A DNA stretch of 64,000 nucleotides from Paragonimus skrjabini miyazakii (lineage: Eukaryota; Platyhelminthes; Trematoda; Plagiorchiida; Troglotrematidae). The notes beneath the pieces were generated by a model, which ran no database searches, was not told where the DNA came from, and saw only the letters and a list, made by a program, of their open reading frames with translations. The translations under genes and the position numbers were made by a program. Shown here one piece after another: positions 1 to 12,125 of the stretch (the stretch's first letter is position 1; each line of letters begins with the position of its first letter). The stretch covers positions 2,099 through 66,098 of the forward strand of contig JTDE01002057.1 of NCBI GenBank assembly GCA_014338405.1, written 5' to 3'.

Positions 1-430
1 CCACCCTGCTGTATGCAGCAGTTAAGGCGACCCGGTTTATACTGCGAGACGGCCGATGCAGTACGGAATTACTTGTGTTATGATTATTCATGGTTGTATA
101 TGGGCTGAGATACTGCCAGGGCGCCTAGACCTAGACAGGAGAACGATTAGGGTTCTCAACCAAAGCTTTTGGCTCAAAAGTCTACACCGCAAGGCAGCGG
201 GTGGGTAGCGGTATGCCAGAACTGGTACTTCTTCCGGAAAATGTTGCCAACCTCCTTGCAACCCCCAACCTGGAGGACCAGGAGACTGTGGTTTGTTAGA
301 CCTCCACCTATTGGCCTGCCTGGCATGAGTGACTCTACCGGTGTGGTGGCCACACCGTCCAGTTTAGCCCAACAGGTCATCGAGATGCGCAAGCCGTCAC
401 ACCGCGTCATGGTTCAGTCACGTTGTGACA
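1..430. repeat. GC-richer interspersed repeat remnant
   Basis: This stretch is clearly richer in G and C than the AT-rich DNA after it, and the change is abrupt near position 430. It has overlapping open frames on both strands (169-444 plus, 174-410 minus) but no splice signals or motifs I recognise. Composition and abrupt edge suggest the end of a transposable element that continues to the left of the window; family unknown. This is inference from composition only. Confidence 0.3.
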
Positions 431-2370
431 AGGGACAAATATAGCACATTAGTTGTGTCTGTTGACACCTTGTCAGCAATATGGCAAACTGGAGCAATGA
501 CACCAAAAAGGTTAATAAAATACGTAAATACCACCTCTAATTTTTCATCAGAGGAATGTTTGCAATAAAACTCGTCGACGAACAAAAAAGAAAACCGCCA
601 AATCTGCCAGAGTATGCACCGAGGTTTTAAGAGTGTTTCAGTCACTCGTGCAACGTCTCTATTGAACGTTTTCCTTTATAGTTATCATCCTACGAACAGA
701 ACGTACATGACATGGGTTGTTTTGATATGAGGGCATCAGTCGGCAGATTCTCGGCAACCCTTCCACATGCAACACCGATTAATTTACCAGTGAGTTTCAT
801 TTCGAAAACAAACGAGCGATAAATTTTCATATAAATTTTCGTGCGTACATTTCATTTTGGTTATAACAACTCGAATACGTAATTACAAAATCCTAACTGA
901 TGATGAGTTTCGCTACAGCAGTCTGACTTTCCATACCTAGCCGTATATTCATTGATTTGTCTGTTCATCCGCTGACGCACATAATCAAATTCCGGAGTTC
1001 GCACTTCATAGGAACTACTATGCTGAAAGCCATATAAACGCCACATTTCTCTCTGTAAAATTGATTATCTGAACTAAAGAATCCTGAAAAGTCAACAGCG
1101 ATGAATACAGTATGCGGTTTACAAGAAATTTCAGTAGATGTCAGACACGATGCGCGCACCGGTCTTAGTTGTCCACTTGGTAACTATTCCATTGTGAAAT
1201 GAGGTATTTGATAATGAAAATCCGTTCGCATTCAACTGTTTGGGTTTGTTACTCACGAACTGTTTCACCAGGTGATGTTTCCTACTGGATACATTCCGAG
1301 TTCATTACAGTAAACCTGTTCACAGGACACTTTTACTTCTGTTATTGAAAGGGTTTGTTTCTGCATACACTCTAGGTTACGCATCACGAAAGTACCCGCA
1401 TCATTCTCTATTAAACGTTGAGAGACCAAATGGTATAGTTGTCATCGTTTGTTATTCGTCAAATGCAGTTGAGAGATATCATACAAACTGACTTATTATA
1501 TATCCATATCCATCTACATCTTATCGAAGAAGACGAATATGAATGATGTTTTACAAACGCATGCTCAGTTACAAAATACTCAGATTCAATTAAATTCTAC
1601 ATAAAAACAACTCTATGTTGCGAAACAGTACACTGACCATTCATAGGGGACCGCAACATCCATAAATTACTTATATTAAACGGATATTTTGAAACCTGAT
1701 TCATCCAATATTATGTGGATACATAACGAAATTGTGGACAAATATATTACTTTTAAACATCCTAATAATATGAGTTTTGTGGATTAACGCATTGTGGTGA
1801 CTTGTAGTTTTTCAGATTGTCAAAAATGTATCATAACATTAAAACTGTTTCCCGTTTAAATGCCGCTTCTTGACAATAGTGTATTAGGAACAAAATGTGA
1901 TAGATTCAGTGAGCTGGAAAAGACTCAACTGTGAAAAATTGGGGTTTTTGCTAGTTGAGTAACTGAATACAAATGAGACGTTTCTGACCATCTAGTGTAG
2001 TTTCGTGCTTTGGTTGGTAGAATGGTTGTCACACACTACTTCCGTTGTTGGTTCAAATCCAGTCAAAGTCCGGATTTTTGTAACGGGGTCCGATATATAT
2101 CATACAATCTGTTACACTACATACCATTAATACACTTTGTCTCATACTAAATTCTACCACAGGCTGATGCAGATGATCGTCAGGTTGACTAACAGATCCC
2201 TGTGTTTGTTTCCTGGATTGTTTTAATCCACCGTTACATGCTGTTTATCTCTGTCTTTACAACAGTCCAAAACAAACAACTATCTACTCCTGGTCCACAG
2301 AAATGTGTTAGCAAAGATTACAGCACTGTCTACTTCGGTGTGCTTCGTTATATCCTTTTTATTAATCAAA
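431..2370. other. Non-coding AT-rich stretch
   Basis: Only short ORFs that are mostly not ATG-led. No recognisable domain, repeat or RNA gene is visible. The last 50 bases before 2371 could be the 5' leader of the possible exon that follows. Confidence 0.5.
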
Positions 2371-2392
2371 ATGGCGTCTGAAGAGTGGATAG
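2371..2392 (+). CDS. Possible first coding exon (MASEEWIG...)
   Basis: ATGGCGTCTGAAGAG follows AAAA, a good eukaryotic start context. The frame reads M-A-S-E-E-W-I and then meets a textbook 5' splice site, G|GTGAGT, at 2393, leaving the exon in phase 1. The combination of a strong start and a perfect donor within 22 bases makes a real first exon plausible. I could not find a convincing next exon: the nearest strong acceptors (after 2871 and 5837) do not continue phase 1 with a long open frame. Product unknown, and a chance match is possible. Confidence 0.3.
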
Positions 2393-3479
2393 GTGAGTGA
2401 TTGTTCTTAAACAAAATGTTTGCAGTTCTTTACTAACTCTACTAATGACGAGCAGCTGTTGCAAGATGGTTTATTACAACTACAACATTGATTTTCTCAA
2501 TGATGAGGAAACCTTTCGATTGAGCTGTGGACTATTTACTCAATTTGATTTAGATTGAGAGCTCCGATTATCTTCAATACATGTTGACCGTTGAATTAGA
2601 GCGGGAACAGTGATATTCCAGTGTATTTTTTGGATAAGATCAGTTGGAACAGATCGAAATCCTGTTTGCTCAGTATGTCATAGTTCCTCTGTAAAGTTAG
2701 ATTGTCGTGAAGTTTTATCGCACCTAAAAATTTCGAATACGTTTAAGATGTTTTTGTTAGTCTTACTTGCACGCTCATCAATATCCCCGAGAATTACAGC
2801 CATTTGTAGTGAGCCTTCATCACAGCACCTCCTTTCAGTATTCTGTATTCACTGCATTTATCGGTGTAGTTTTCAGGACGTGGATGTCAACTTTACTAGA
2901 TCGGATGAACTAACCGCGTTTTGATTTCACTCAGCATTGCGTGGATTGAAGTGTAAAGAGGTTCGGGTGTTCATATCTGAAGCTGACATGTCGCCGTTTG
3001 ATCAACTGAACGCTCGTAGTAAACACACCAGCACACCTCTAATGCTTTCGTCCGTAAATGTTCTTTACTCTTCTAATCAAGCCTGTCATGTACACATTCC
3101 GTTCAGTTCTCTCTTTAACCTGTCCAATCCAATACTTAACCGGTTCCGCAAATTATAACCCTTCGGTCCATTTTTCAGTGTTTACGTTGAATTATGGAAG
3201 CGGCTACAATTATTCGATCAGAGCCCAGCACAATGCTTCGTATGAAGCGTACGATATGGTCTGCGGTCCTAACTCTGCCAACAATGCTATTATCGGTAAC
3301 ACATATTACCTTGAATAAAACAATGAGAAGACGCAATTCATGTGATGTTCTCCGGAGTAACATTGCGTACATTCTGATCACACATGGACATGTAACTAAT
3401 TTTAAACGAGTCAAAATTCCACAGAGCTGAAGTCATGGCTTAAGGGATTACACGAACAGACACCAAAAATGAAAAATAA
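2393..3479. other. No supported gene
   Basis: Several overlapping open stretches occur on both strands (for example 2610-2924 and 3194-3430 plus), with no homology I recognise. An acceptor-like sequence (GTTTTCAG before 2879) is followed by a short open frame ending in DVNFTRSDELTAF-stop, too little to call. Confidence 0.4.
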
Positions 3480-4880
3480 AAATCGTGGGAATGCTGACTA
3501 CCAGGGTAGCCGCAGTGTCAACACAATTTGTTTTTGAACACACAGGGGGGGATTATGACGTTTAATGGGCAAAGCCTCAGCAAACTGGAGTATGCGTTTC
3601 CGGTTGCTTCGAAAGATCACCGAGAACGCGTCAGAAACTTTGACTATGTGTCCTGTTTATATTATGTGCCTTGCAACGGAAGATGCGGGGTGCCGTCCAT
3701 CGGCATCTATACAGGCTCCTGGCGTCTCTAACTGCGTCTCCAGCCATTTGGGTAAATGCTGCTTGATACGAACAGTTAGTTGTCAGTTTGTCCTTCCTAT
3801 GTAGCTCATACTGCGGCTACACAAGTATTTATATAAACAGTGAGATATGACAGACGTACACTGTTTGTTCGTAACTGTGGCGACCGGCAGAGTTCTCGTT
3901 CGTTGTATTACATACAACTTTGCAGCGTTATAAGTCCTGGATACAGCCGCTGTTAGACGCTTCCTCGTCAATGTTGACCAGCTGTCCCCTAAAAACGGAA
4001 GTTCTAAGTACACTGTCCTTTTCGGTATTGTCGTCACTTCTACAGTTGGAACGACGGCTTTGCTGTGCTTTTTAATAAAGCGCAGGGGGTACCCGTTGAC
4101 CTGCAGAGTGTCTGTCAGTATGCCTAACTCTAGTTGTAGGTTGTCTTCAGTGCAAATCCTTCATGCTCTATGGAAAAGCGTCCTGACTAGACTTCTCTTA
4201 TGCTGCACCGGACAGAAGCTTTCGAAGTGCATGTACTGTCCAGTCCAGGTAGGTTTCCTGTAGACGGATCTCCCTACCGTGCCATCTGGTCTTCGAGTGA
4301 GTAGGATGTCCAGGTACGGAAGGCAGCCATTCGCTTCGTTCTCTCTCGTCAGTTTCAAGTTTGGGTGAGCCTGGTTCAACTTCGAGAATAAGGTATCTGG
4401 TTCACTCGAGTTCTCAAAGATGACTAGAATATCATCTACGTAGCGTTTGTATAACACTGGTTTTGACAGGCTTTTGCATAGTGTGGATTCTACTTTGGCC
4501 ATGAAAAAATCCGCCGGAAGTGGACCTAACGGACTGCCCATTGCAACCCCGTCCACTTGTCGGAAACTATACGTTTGAAAATTGAACCTTACATTACGTG
4601 TGCATAAAAGTAATAATGATTTCGGTTCGGTCACTGGGATAGGAAACGGAGCACTGCTGCTTACGATAAATTCGCAGATGCTATCAACTGTTTCATGAAG
4701 CGGAATGTTAGTAAACAGGGATGTCACGTCAAATGAACACATCAGTTTATCTCGGACATTTAAACCATCCATACAATTAACAAGTTCGAAACTGTCCTTC
4801 AGACTGTACTTACAAAACTGTTTTCTGACTGGTTCCAGCAAATCAGCTAGCCAACCGGCTTGTTCATTGGTTGTCAAGGC
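3480..4880 (-). mobile_element. Penelope-like element, 5'-truncated and frame-broken
   Basis: The minus strand carries the catalytic half of a Penelope-like reverse transcriptase. The long open part (4877 down to 4161) shows RT motif A (SFDVTSLFTNIP), motif B (VDGVAMGSPLGPLPADFF), the YVDD box of motif C in YKRYVDDILVIF, then CLPYLDILLTRRPDG and the PLE-typical VYRKPTWTGQYMHFES. Past the RT the reading continues in other frames: LELPFLGD...AAKLYVI, then CLYKYLC...SYIGRT, which is the start of a GIY-YIG endonuclease domain (3783-4037). A tail of the type NPPLCVQKQ is spread over frames near 3480-3600. PLEs encode RT plus GIY-YIG and insert by target-primed reverse transcription. The N-terminal part is missing, and frameshifts and stops separate the blocks, so this is a dead copy. 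Confidence 0.92.
4161..4877 (-). pseudogene. PLE reverse transcriptase core (238 codons open)
   Basis: Longest intact part of the element above. It contains RT motifs A to E in order with the aspartates of motif A (FDV) and motif C (YVDD) intact. It would copy element RNA into DNA at a nicked chromosomal site. It starts inside the protein and runs into a stop before the GIY-YIG part, so it cannot make a full PLE protein. Confidence 0.9.
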
Positions 4881-5834
4881 TTACGAGCATGAAAGCTGCT
4901 ACAAAAACCACTCAAGTTCTAGGCGACGCACCAAGGGGAATGACTATTCAGTGTTTTACGATATGCTGAATAACACATCTTGCCCCGAGACCACCACATG
5001 AACCAAACAATAACAAGCCTCAAAACAAGTAGTTTTGACTTTGTGATTGGTGCAATTTCATCTGGCGAAATGTGATTAATCTCACATCCGTCCATCTGTC
5101 CGTCCTGTCCACTAGTTTTCATCATCTCAACTGTGGGGATTTTGTTGTCCCAACATCTTACCTAGATCTTGTTGTCTACGTGTAATCGGTAAATTGCTAT
5201 TCACGTGTCCTATATATATATATATATATCGCCATTCATCCGTTGATTATGACCAACTTTTAAGCCAATGATCAAACACCTGAGAGGTCAAAGTGTTGCT
5301 TTAATGACACGGTTAACGTGGAACCGAAAAAGTGGCACAGCGGTCGTGCAACATCATCTGAATACAAAAGCAAAGTTGAGGCTTCCTGGTCATGTACGTA
5401 ACTGGTGACATTATGTTACATCACTACTCAAGCCATGATTATCAAAATACTAAATTTTACTGTTTGTAAGCTAAGTGGATTAATCATTAAACTGTATCTG
5501 CCATAGTAAGGAAATTGAATTTATCTGATTCGTCTGAGCTCGAGTGTGGCTAGCGTTTTTATCCATGTACAATATGATTCATCTGAAGTGCAATGTTGCT
5601 TTGTGTCGTAGTGTTGTGATCCAAGAACGAGGATGGCACAAGGGTTGTTTATTCGACAAAGCAACACATGGGTTAAGCATTTAAACAAGACCTGAAACAA
5701 AACCACTCATTTGCATGCGGTATTCGGCCCCAGACCGTCTCGGCTGCCGCAGACGTCAATGCTCAGTTCCTTTAAGTAGCAGGGACCATTATGGGTGATG
5801 CTGCACTCTGATTTTCCTTCCTGCATTTTTCCTG
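4881..5834. repeat. Non-coding stretch with (TA)n microsatellite
   Basis: A run of about nine TA repeats lies at 5211-5229. The rest shows no open frame with family resemblance. From about 5700 it becomes richer in C and T and leads into the very strong pyrimidine tract before 5838. Confidence 0.5.
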
Positions 5835-5837
5835 CAG

Positions 5838-6042
5838 CTTGTACGATGTCAAAATATATGCTCTGGTCCAACTACTGAATAGAAGTGGTATGAGTAGTAT
5901 ATTACGATCGCTCATCTTCACTGCAGTAGTGTTGATTGCATTGTGTCATGTAGTCAAGGTGAAACGAAAGGCTGACCGATATCACATGCAAAATTATACC
6001 GTCTTCTTTCGTGGGATTTATATTGGGAAGAATTTGTTTTAA
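5838..6042 (+). CDS. Possible secreted-protein exon with signal peptide
   Basis: An unusually strong 3' splice site (long T/C tract, then CTGCAG ending at 5837) opens this stretch. An ATG at 5890 starts MSSILRSLIFTAVVLIALCH, a good signal peptide with a positive charge, a hydrophobic core and a small/polar end. A donor (AAG|GTGAAA) sits at 5959 in phase 0. If it is not used, the frame runs on through a basic KVKRK stretch to a stop at 6042, giving about 50 residues. The strong acceptor before a leader and ATG fits a cis-spliced 5' UTR or a spliced-leader trans-splice site, both known in flatworms. A further open frame enters the exon from upstream in phase 2, so the start is not certain. Product unknown. 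Confidence 0.32.
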
Positions 6043-9000
6043 ATATATGGCAGAGTCTATTTGTTTCGAGATACCGTCCTCCATCAACATCTTTAAAAGT
6101 GCTTGTTACCTACGGTTACATTTTTTTAATGATTTTTGTACATTTGTTGCAGTTTCCGAATATGCTGACTAATGAAACGTAAAATTATCAATATACATTC
6201 ACTGGTACTCTTGAAAGAAGACCACGAGTTCTACTTAGGCTTTTGCCTCAGGTAGTTTTGAGCAAGCGGGATATGTGCAATATGACTATGTGAACACTAA
6301 CTGAGTTGTTTTTGTCGGGCACACCAGTTTACTGTTGAAATATCGAATCATACAGGACAAACAATATTGAAGTTCGAAGTTTTGAACAATAAATCCTGTT
6401 ACTCAACTACAGTGATAAATTGACCTAAAAATTACCACTAATTTCTTTTGGCTTAACTGGTAACGATCTTGCTTGAACTTTGTCACTTTCACAGTACATT
6501 TTGGAAATGCCGATGCTGTCGTTCAGTCAGTCTTAATAGCTATCAGAAGTGCACTACGCTAACAGATCTTCAATGGTGAAAGCTTTAAGTGTTAGTCAGT
6601 CTTTCCAACTCTAATCGATCGTCAAGTTTTAGTACTTGAAACTTGATGAAGTTGTAATGAGACTGGTGAATCTGTAAGTGAACATATGTACGGCATTGAG
6701 CAAACTCCTCTCGAGTGCTTGATATCGACCCATTTTGTCCCACTAACATTTGCATAGTTGATATCCAAAAGGTGCAGCTGTGAACGAGTACAATGTCCCT
6801 TCACGTTAGTTTCAATTTGTGAGTGTTCTCATTCCACTGTTTGACCAGCGCTTCAGGTTAAGGATTTCAACCGTATTTACCTATATAAGCTGTAGCATGC
6901 GTTCAGCAAGTAGCCTCGTAGGTAGGTAACTCAACATGTCAGACATTTGCACAGTGACGTATACAGGTATGCGTATGTATGTGCATATATATATAACTGT
7001 ATGAGATGTAGTCTTTACATCAACAAAAAAGATGTCCTCACCTTCACTGTTATAACTCATCCAACAAAGATGATAATAATTAAGCCAATCGTATACAGCG
7101 TGTATTGATATTGTTGGCCGTCTTATACCTTTCAGTTCAGAAATAGAAGGAGAAAAATAATTTCATCTCTCCGATGCTTATTAAACCAGATGGCCTGAGA
7201 ATTCGTTTAATCGCTCTGTTCACTCAACCCGTTCTATCAGCGGGTCATACAGGACTCAGTGGCAACACCGAGAAATGACCTCAGTGAATGGCGTTTGTTC
7301 ACAAATCTGTACTCATGGCCACCTCTAGCAAATATCACCAAGAAATTCCATGATTAAACGTTTACTACATATTCTGGCTATTCGAATGAAGTGATGAATT
7401 ATATGTGAATGACTGGGAAGCAAATTCCCTATATTTGGCTTAACAGTATAACACGGCATTGCAATGCATGTCGTCCAAAGCAAGCATGATATTTCTTACA
7501 CCTAAACGCAAGTGACTTAACAAGGCCACATGAATGCAGTTTGGAAGTCTCACAGCTGCATTGACACTCATGCTTCCCATGCAGATAAAATCCTCATGAA
7601 CCCAACAAACAGGTCGAGCAGTACGTTGGCATTAGTTGATAAGACACTCAAGGTCAACTGCGGAAAAACTTAAAACGGTCACGTACAACGTGTTATTCAA
7701 TAACGCGCCAGCCACAGCAATCACAACACCCAGTGCCACAAAAACCGATGGTTGGAGACCGATAGATTAGACAAATCTACTTTTCACGTTGATTCATTCC
7801 GAAAATCAGTCAAATATTTGATGGGATGCGGAATACTTGACAAGATACAGTTTTTGTTTTGCTTGTTGTTTTATCGTCAGCTGTTGCGAAGTATTACAAA
7901 CTTTCAATACGCATGTTAATTGTACAATACTGTTAATTTTTATCGGTGATCCTAACTGTTTACCTCAAAATGCACTCAAAAGAACATAATATCTTGATAA
8001 TATAATCAGCATATTAGAGGAAACAAACTGTTTAAGCCTGTATTCATTTCACATTCAACTGCTTTGACAGTATCTTCTGTCTGCAACCATCTCTTGATGT
8101 GTAAAAGCTCCGTTAAGCAACGATTAGGTGCATTATCGTTGTTGAAGACAGTAGAATGATTGAAGCTGTACAATGGGAACCTGTTGAAGTTGAAAGTGAA
8201 TGGAATAAGATAAAAGCGAGTTCACAGACATCACAAGAATATGAATACTACCTACGTCCTTCAGATCGATACAATTTAAACAAGAGCATGTTTTTTATTT
8301 AAGTGGAACAATAGACGTTATCATTCAATTCTGGTAACTACATTGTATCTTTGCACTTAGAGAATTAGATGACGACTGGTTAATCTGCAAAATGATTCAA
8401 ACCACATAGTTAAAAAGAAGGACGCTGGTAAACCTTATCACACTCCCTAAAAAGAAACATCTGAAACTTACCTCCATTCCTTAGTAACGCTTTAAGTTGC
8501 CGCTTTACACTGACTACAAAAAGGAAATTGTACATTTCAATACTGACACAAAAATCAACTGAAATTGTTCTCACAATTTTAACTTTTGAAGAACAAGGGA
8601 ATATCAATAAGTCAAGCAATGAGGTTGATCACAGTTGAAGTAAGGGCATGGTCCCAGTAGTTTGGTACGATTTTAGGAAATCACACAAATCATAAAAATA
8701 GCTACGTTTCTTTCAATAAATCCCTACAGAAAACTTACCTGGGAGTTTATATTGTTTGGAAAAATTTTCTATAACTCTTCTTTCTCAGCAACTGAAATGA
8801 TATTCAGATTTCTATATGAATTTCTCAACTTATTCTCATCGAACTCTAACAAATGAATGTTACATAACTGAGAAAACCTAATGATGTAATAATTAATCAC
8901 ATGTTCAATCATTACTTTGCCACTTCAAGCTCAAGGACTTTTAAAATGAGAATAGGTCATTGAAAAGGATATAGTGTCCGTATGCTCATCTTGTTATGTG

Positions 9001-9539
9001 ACTTAATAGTATTATTATGCACTCCGTTTATATCAGTATCCATAAAAAAGAGAAAAAATGTTTATATAAAGAATACTTTGGAAGTAACGCTATCAATCAA
9101 TTTGTGGAATCACACAAGCCAAAGGGATATGCCGCATAGTATGTAGACATTATTACAAAACAGACGCTATACCAACTTGTAAATTTGCTGACCAATATTC
9201 TCGCAAGCGGAGCGAAATCACCCTCTGTAATGGCAAAGTAAAGTGAATGCTAAACGAACCTATTGCATACACATCAAAACATTCTGAAAGTGTTAACGTA
9301 CATAAACTTATGAAGTAGTCTATTTTCAGATGTTTGAAACAATGATAGACGCAAATCATAATTTTGTTTTGCTAAAATAAATTATTTCGACAAAACCCTC
9401 TGTATAATCAGTTATGCTTTCAAGTTATTTTTGCTGTTATTTTGACGCACTCCGTGAGAATAACTATATAATCGATATAATTCATATGGGTAAAATCGTT
9501 TTTTACTGAAGCCAGCTGGCTCACTAGAATAGAAGAACA
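6043..9539. other. AT-rich non-coding stretch
   Basis: No ORF above 70 codons resembles a protein, and no tRNA-like or repeat structure is clear apart from a short (TA)n run near 6987. I see nothing else to annotate. Confidence 0.5.
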
Positions 9540-9666
9540 ATGAACCATCTATTCAATCTGTTTATCTACCAATATATAATCGTCGTACACTTACCCGCAG
9601 TCATATTTCCCAAAATCTTTCTAAGATTCTTCTCCATTTATAAACGAGAAAGCATTGATAAGAAAC
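9540..9666 (+). CDS. Weak candidate first exon, hydrophobic N-terminus
   Basis: A true ATG at 9540 starts a 72-codon frame with a very hydrophobic N-terminus (MNHLFNLFIYQYIIVVHLPA...). A donor-like AAAC|GTGAGA at 9667 would end a 127-base exon in phase 1. A TATA-like sequence (ACTATATAATC) lies about 75 bases upstream. The hydrophobic stretch lacks the clean layout of a signal peptide and AT-rich DNA readily gives such frames, so this is weak. Confidence 0.15.
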
Positions 9667-9766
9667 GTGAGAGTGTGAGGGTTTGCTGGAACTATAAAAT
9701 CAAATGGGTTTGCTTTATTGTAGTTCAACTCATGGTTACTGTTTCTGGAGATTTATGATTGAAGTG

Positions 9767-10639
9767 GGGAACATTCGCTGACGGAAAAAGTGTGATTAGC
9801 TGTTTAAAACTAGCATAATATGCGGATAAATTTATCATACTTGCCTGCTTCAGATATTGATTCGACGTCGTAAACTAGAGTGTATGTAAACATTGAATCA
9901 TGAGGTTCTGCTTGAAATGGACTGAGAACACTTGGTCACGAATAATTTGCTCATCAAAAACCAATTGAAATTAATGTTGTGATGCGGATTGTTGTCTACT
10001 GTTACCTCGGTAACATACGCAAATACTTGACGTTGCCTACTGTAGGCTAAATAATGTTTAATCAAAACGTGGACTTCAAATGTTAGTGATTGAGAAACTT
10101 ACTTGCGAGTAGAATTATCAAGAAGCAGAAGGATAGGGTTTCCGAGCGCATTATGTAAGAAGTCAGTCACACTCGTTTGGCGACTGCAACTGCTTTGTAT
10201 GGATTTTGCTATCAATTGTTTTGAGATGTAGAAGGCTGGTTTTATATGAAGCGTTTTTTAGAACCGGGCTTGATAGTCACTTCAACATGTTGTGAAGGGT
10301 GTAAACGCAGGTTGTGCGCACGAGACGAAAGAGGATGAATCACCAGCTCATATGAGACTGGCGGATTATTGGTCTACTTTAATGCCAACATTTTACACAG
10401 ATGTGCCTTTATGCCACGACAGTGTAACATAGTGTGGTACATTTGTTGTGTTGAGGATTTCAGACCATCTGGCTTGACGGGTTACACGTTCGTTCAATAG
10501 TTAAAAATATAAGTATACCATATATAGAAGTTGCGCACATAACGGTATCAACACGCACCAGTTGATACGAAGAGGCGCTCACATTAAGCAACAAACTCTT
10601 TAGGAGAGCCGTATATCTCTACGTGTATAGAAGAAGCAC
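9767..10639. other. No supported gene
   Basis: AT-rich sequence without motifs. From about 10640 it joins the 3' end of the PLE that follows on the minus strand. Confidence 0.45.
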
Positions 10640-10736
10640 TTTTGGATAGTTGTGAACAGTGGTGGTGTTGTTCGTAGCTCGGGTTGATGGTTTTGGTAGT
10701 GGTATGTTCGCCGAGCTTGGCATTTAGGTTGCAAAC

Positions 10737-10767
10737 GTTTCATCACCAAGCGAGGTGACATCATCAG
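10737..10767 (-). ncRNA. Hammerhead-like hairpin in PLE 3' region
   Basis: On the minus strand CTGATGA is followed by a hairpin (GTCACC, loop TCGCTT, GGTGAT) and then GAAAC. These are the two conserved boxes of a hammerhead ribozyme around stem II. PLEs are known to carry hammerhead motifs. One unpaired base follows CTGATGA, and I could not build convincing stems I and III, so cleavage activity is doubtful. A copy with a weaker stem is at 26386-26416. Confidence 0.35.
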
Positions 10768-11125
10768 TGCGTAATCGTTTTAGCATGTAGTTTTTCGAGC
10801 GTGGAGTTTGGCGAAGTTCGATGGATGCCTGCTCTTATATAGCAGAGTGATTTGACCTTCTGACCTGAATTCTGATTGGTCGCTCTCTGTCGTTTTTGGC
10901 CTTTGACCTGATCTACCATTGGCTGATTCTTGTTGCATTTGAACTCTGACCTGCTGTCTGATTGGCTGTTTGCAGTTTGACTGGGTGTTCCCTGTTGCTG
11001 TCTAACTATGACCTCGAATCTGATTGGCTGGTCCGTGTAAATTGATCGAGTGATTCCTTTCTTCGTTTTGAAGATTCCATCCGATTGGTTATTCATTGTC
11101 CCGTCTCGACTTTGGTCTGATCTGT

Positions 11126-11587
11126 TCAAGTTGCTCCGTTTGGGTTTACCGCCATTTGGACTTGTTGGTGTCTGCATCTCTTCAAATCCTTGGTTCGCAT
11201 TGGCTCATAGACTTTGTCCAGCTCGATGTGTTTGTTTATTGATCCGGCTGATGAATACCAGGCTTCGAGAAATTCTCTTGCATGTCTGGTGTTTGCTTGC
11301 GTAAGGACTTCTGCGGTATTCAAGTTGAAGGTGTGTCCAGAGGAGATCAAAGAAAATTGATCGTGCCTCTTGATGCCTAATTCGTGTTCATGTATTCGTG
11401 CTGAAAATTTCCGTCCGGTTTGACCGACATAGTGTTGTCCACAGTCATTGCATTGGATTTTGTAAATGACGTTTCTTCTGTCGGCGGGCATGAGTTGTTC
11501 CTTTGGTTTCGATAGTAATCTTCGTAACGTTGCCGTGGACTTGTGTGCTAGCGTAATACCATGTGGTCTCAGGAGTCTTGCGGTCAT
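11126..11587 (-). pseudogene. PLE GIY-YIG endonuclease domain
   Basis: An open frame of 153 codons. It shows NVIYKIQCNDCGQHYVGQTG, with the Y-I-Y / Y-V-G core of the GIY-YIG fold, then the conserved arginine and histidine of RKFSARIHEHE. A later AREFLEAWYS supplies the catalytic-region glutamate. The CNDC pair just before YVGQTG fits the Cys-containing linker known in PLE endonucleases. In an active element this domain nicks target DNA. Here it is separated from the RT by a frameshift at about 11590, so I treat it as a relic although the domain itself looks intact. Confidence 0.85.
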
Positions 11588-12125
11588 TTCTGATACTGTT
11601 TTGATGTATGGTAGTACAGTTCGTTTTGTTGGTGGTTCTGTGAAGTTAGAATTTCATTCTTTCTGCAGTAAACTCCGTCTGATGAAACTCCGTGAGTATC
11701 CGTTGCGAAGGAATACTCGGTACAAGTAGTTTTCTTCCTTTCTTCGAAGCTCTGTGGTGCTGCTGTGTGTTTCGACTCGTTTGAACAGAGTTCGAATGCA
11801 GTTCCTTTTATGGCAGACCGGGTGGTTGCTGTGAAAACTAAGGAGTTGGTCCGTGTGTGTTTCTTTCTGGTAAACTGAGGTCTCCAGTGTTTCATCAAGT
11901 TTGCGCAAACCTTGTCGGCTAGCTTGAGAATTGCATCCGTGGCTTTTTCAGACTGACGGTAAACGATAGATTTGTCCGTCTTCTTTCCGTTAGATCTATT
12001 ATGATTTTTTGCAAGTGGGATGTAAAGAATTCGCAGGAAATTATTAGTGCTTTTTTCCAATCGATATACACATAAGGAGACAGCGTTTCCGTCCTCTACC
12101 GGGCGCTTCCCACTTCGTTGCACAA

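Larger units (their letters stand above)
10640..12125 (-). mobile_element. Penelope-like element, 3' half with GIY-YIG
   Basis: Minus-strand PLE remnant. From the 5' side, 11908-11654 encodes the end of the RT (RVFLRNGYSRSFIRRSLLQK). A frame change follows, then 11587-11126 is one open frame holding the GIY-YIG domain. The 3' untranslated part (about 11125-10640) contains a hairpin flanked by CTGATGA and GAAAC. A second, more decayed copy of the same subfamily lies at 26285-27240 in the same orientation. The RT palm is absent, so the element is dead. Confidence 0.88.
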
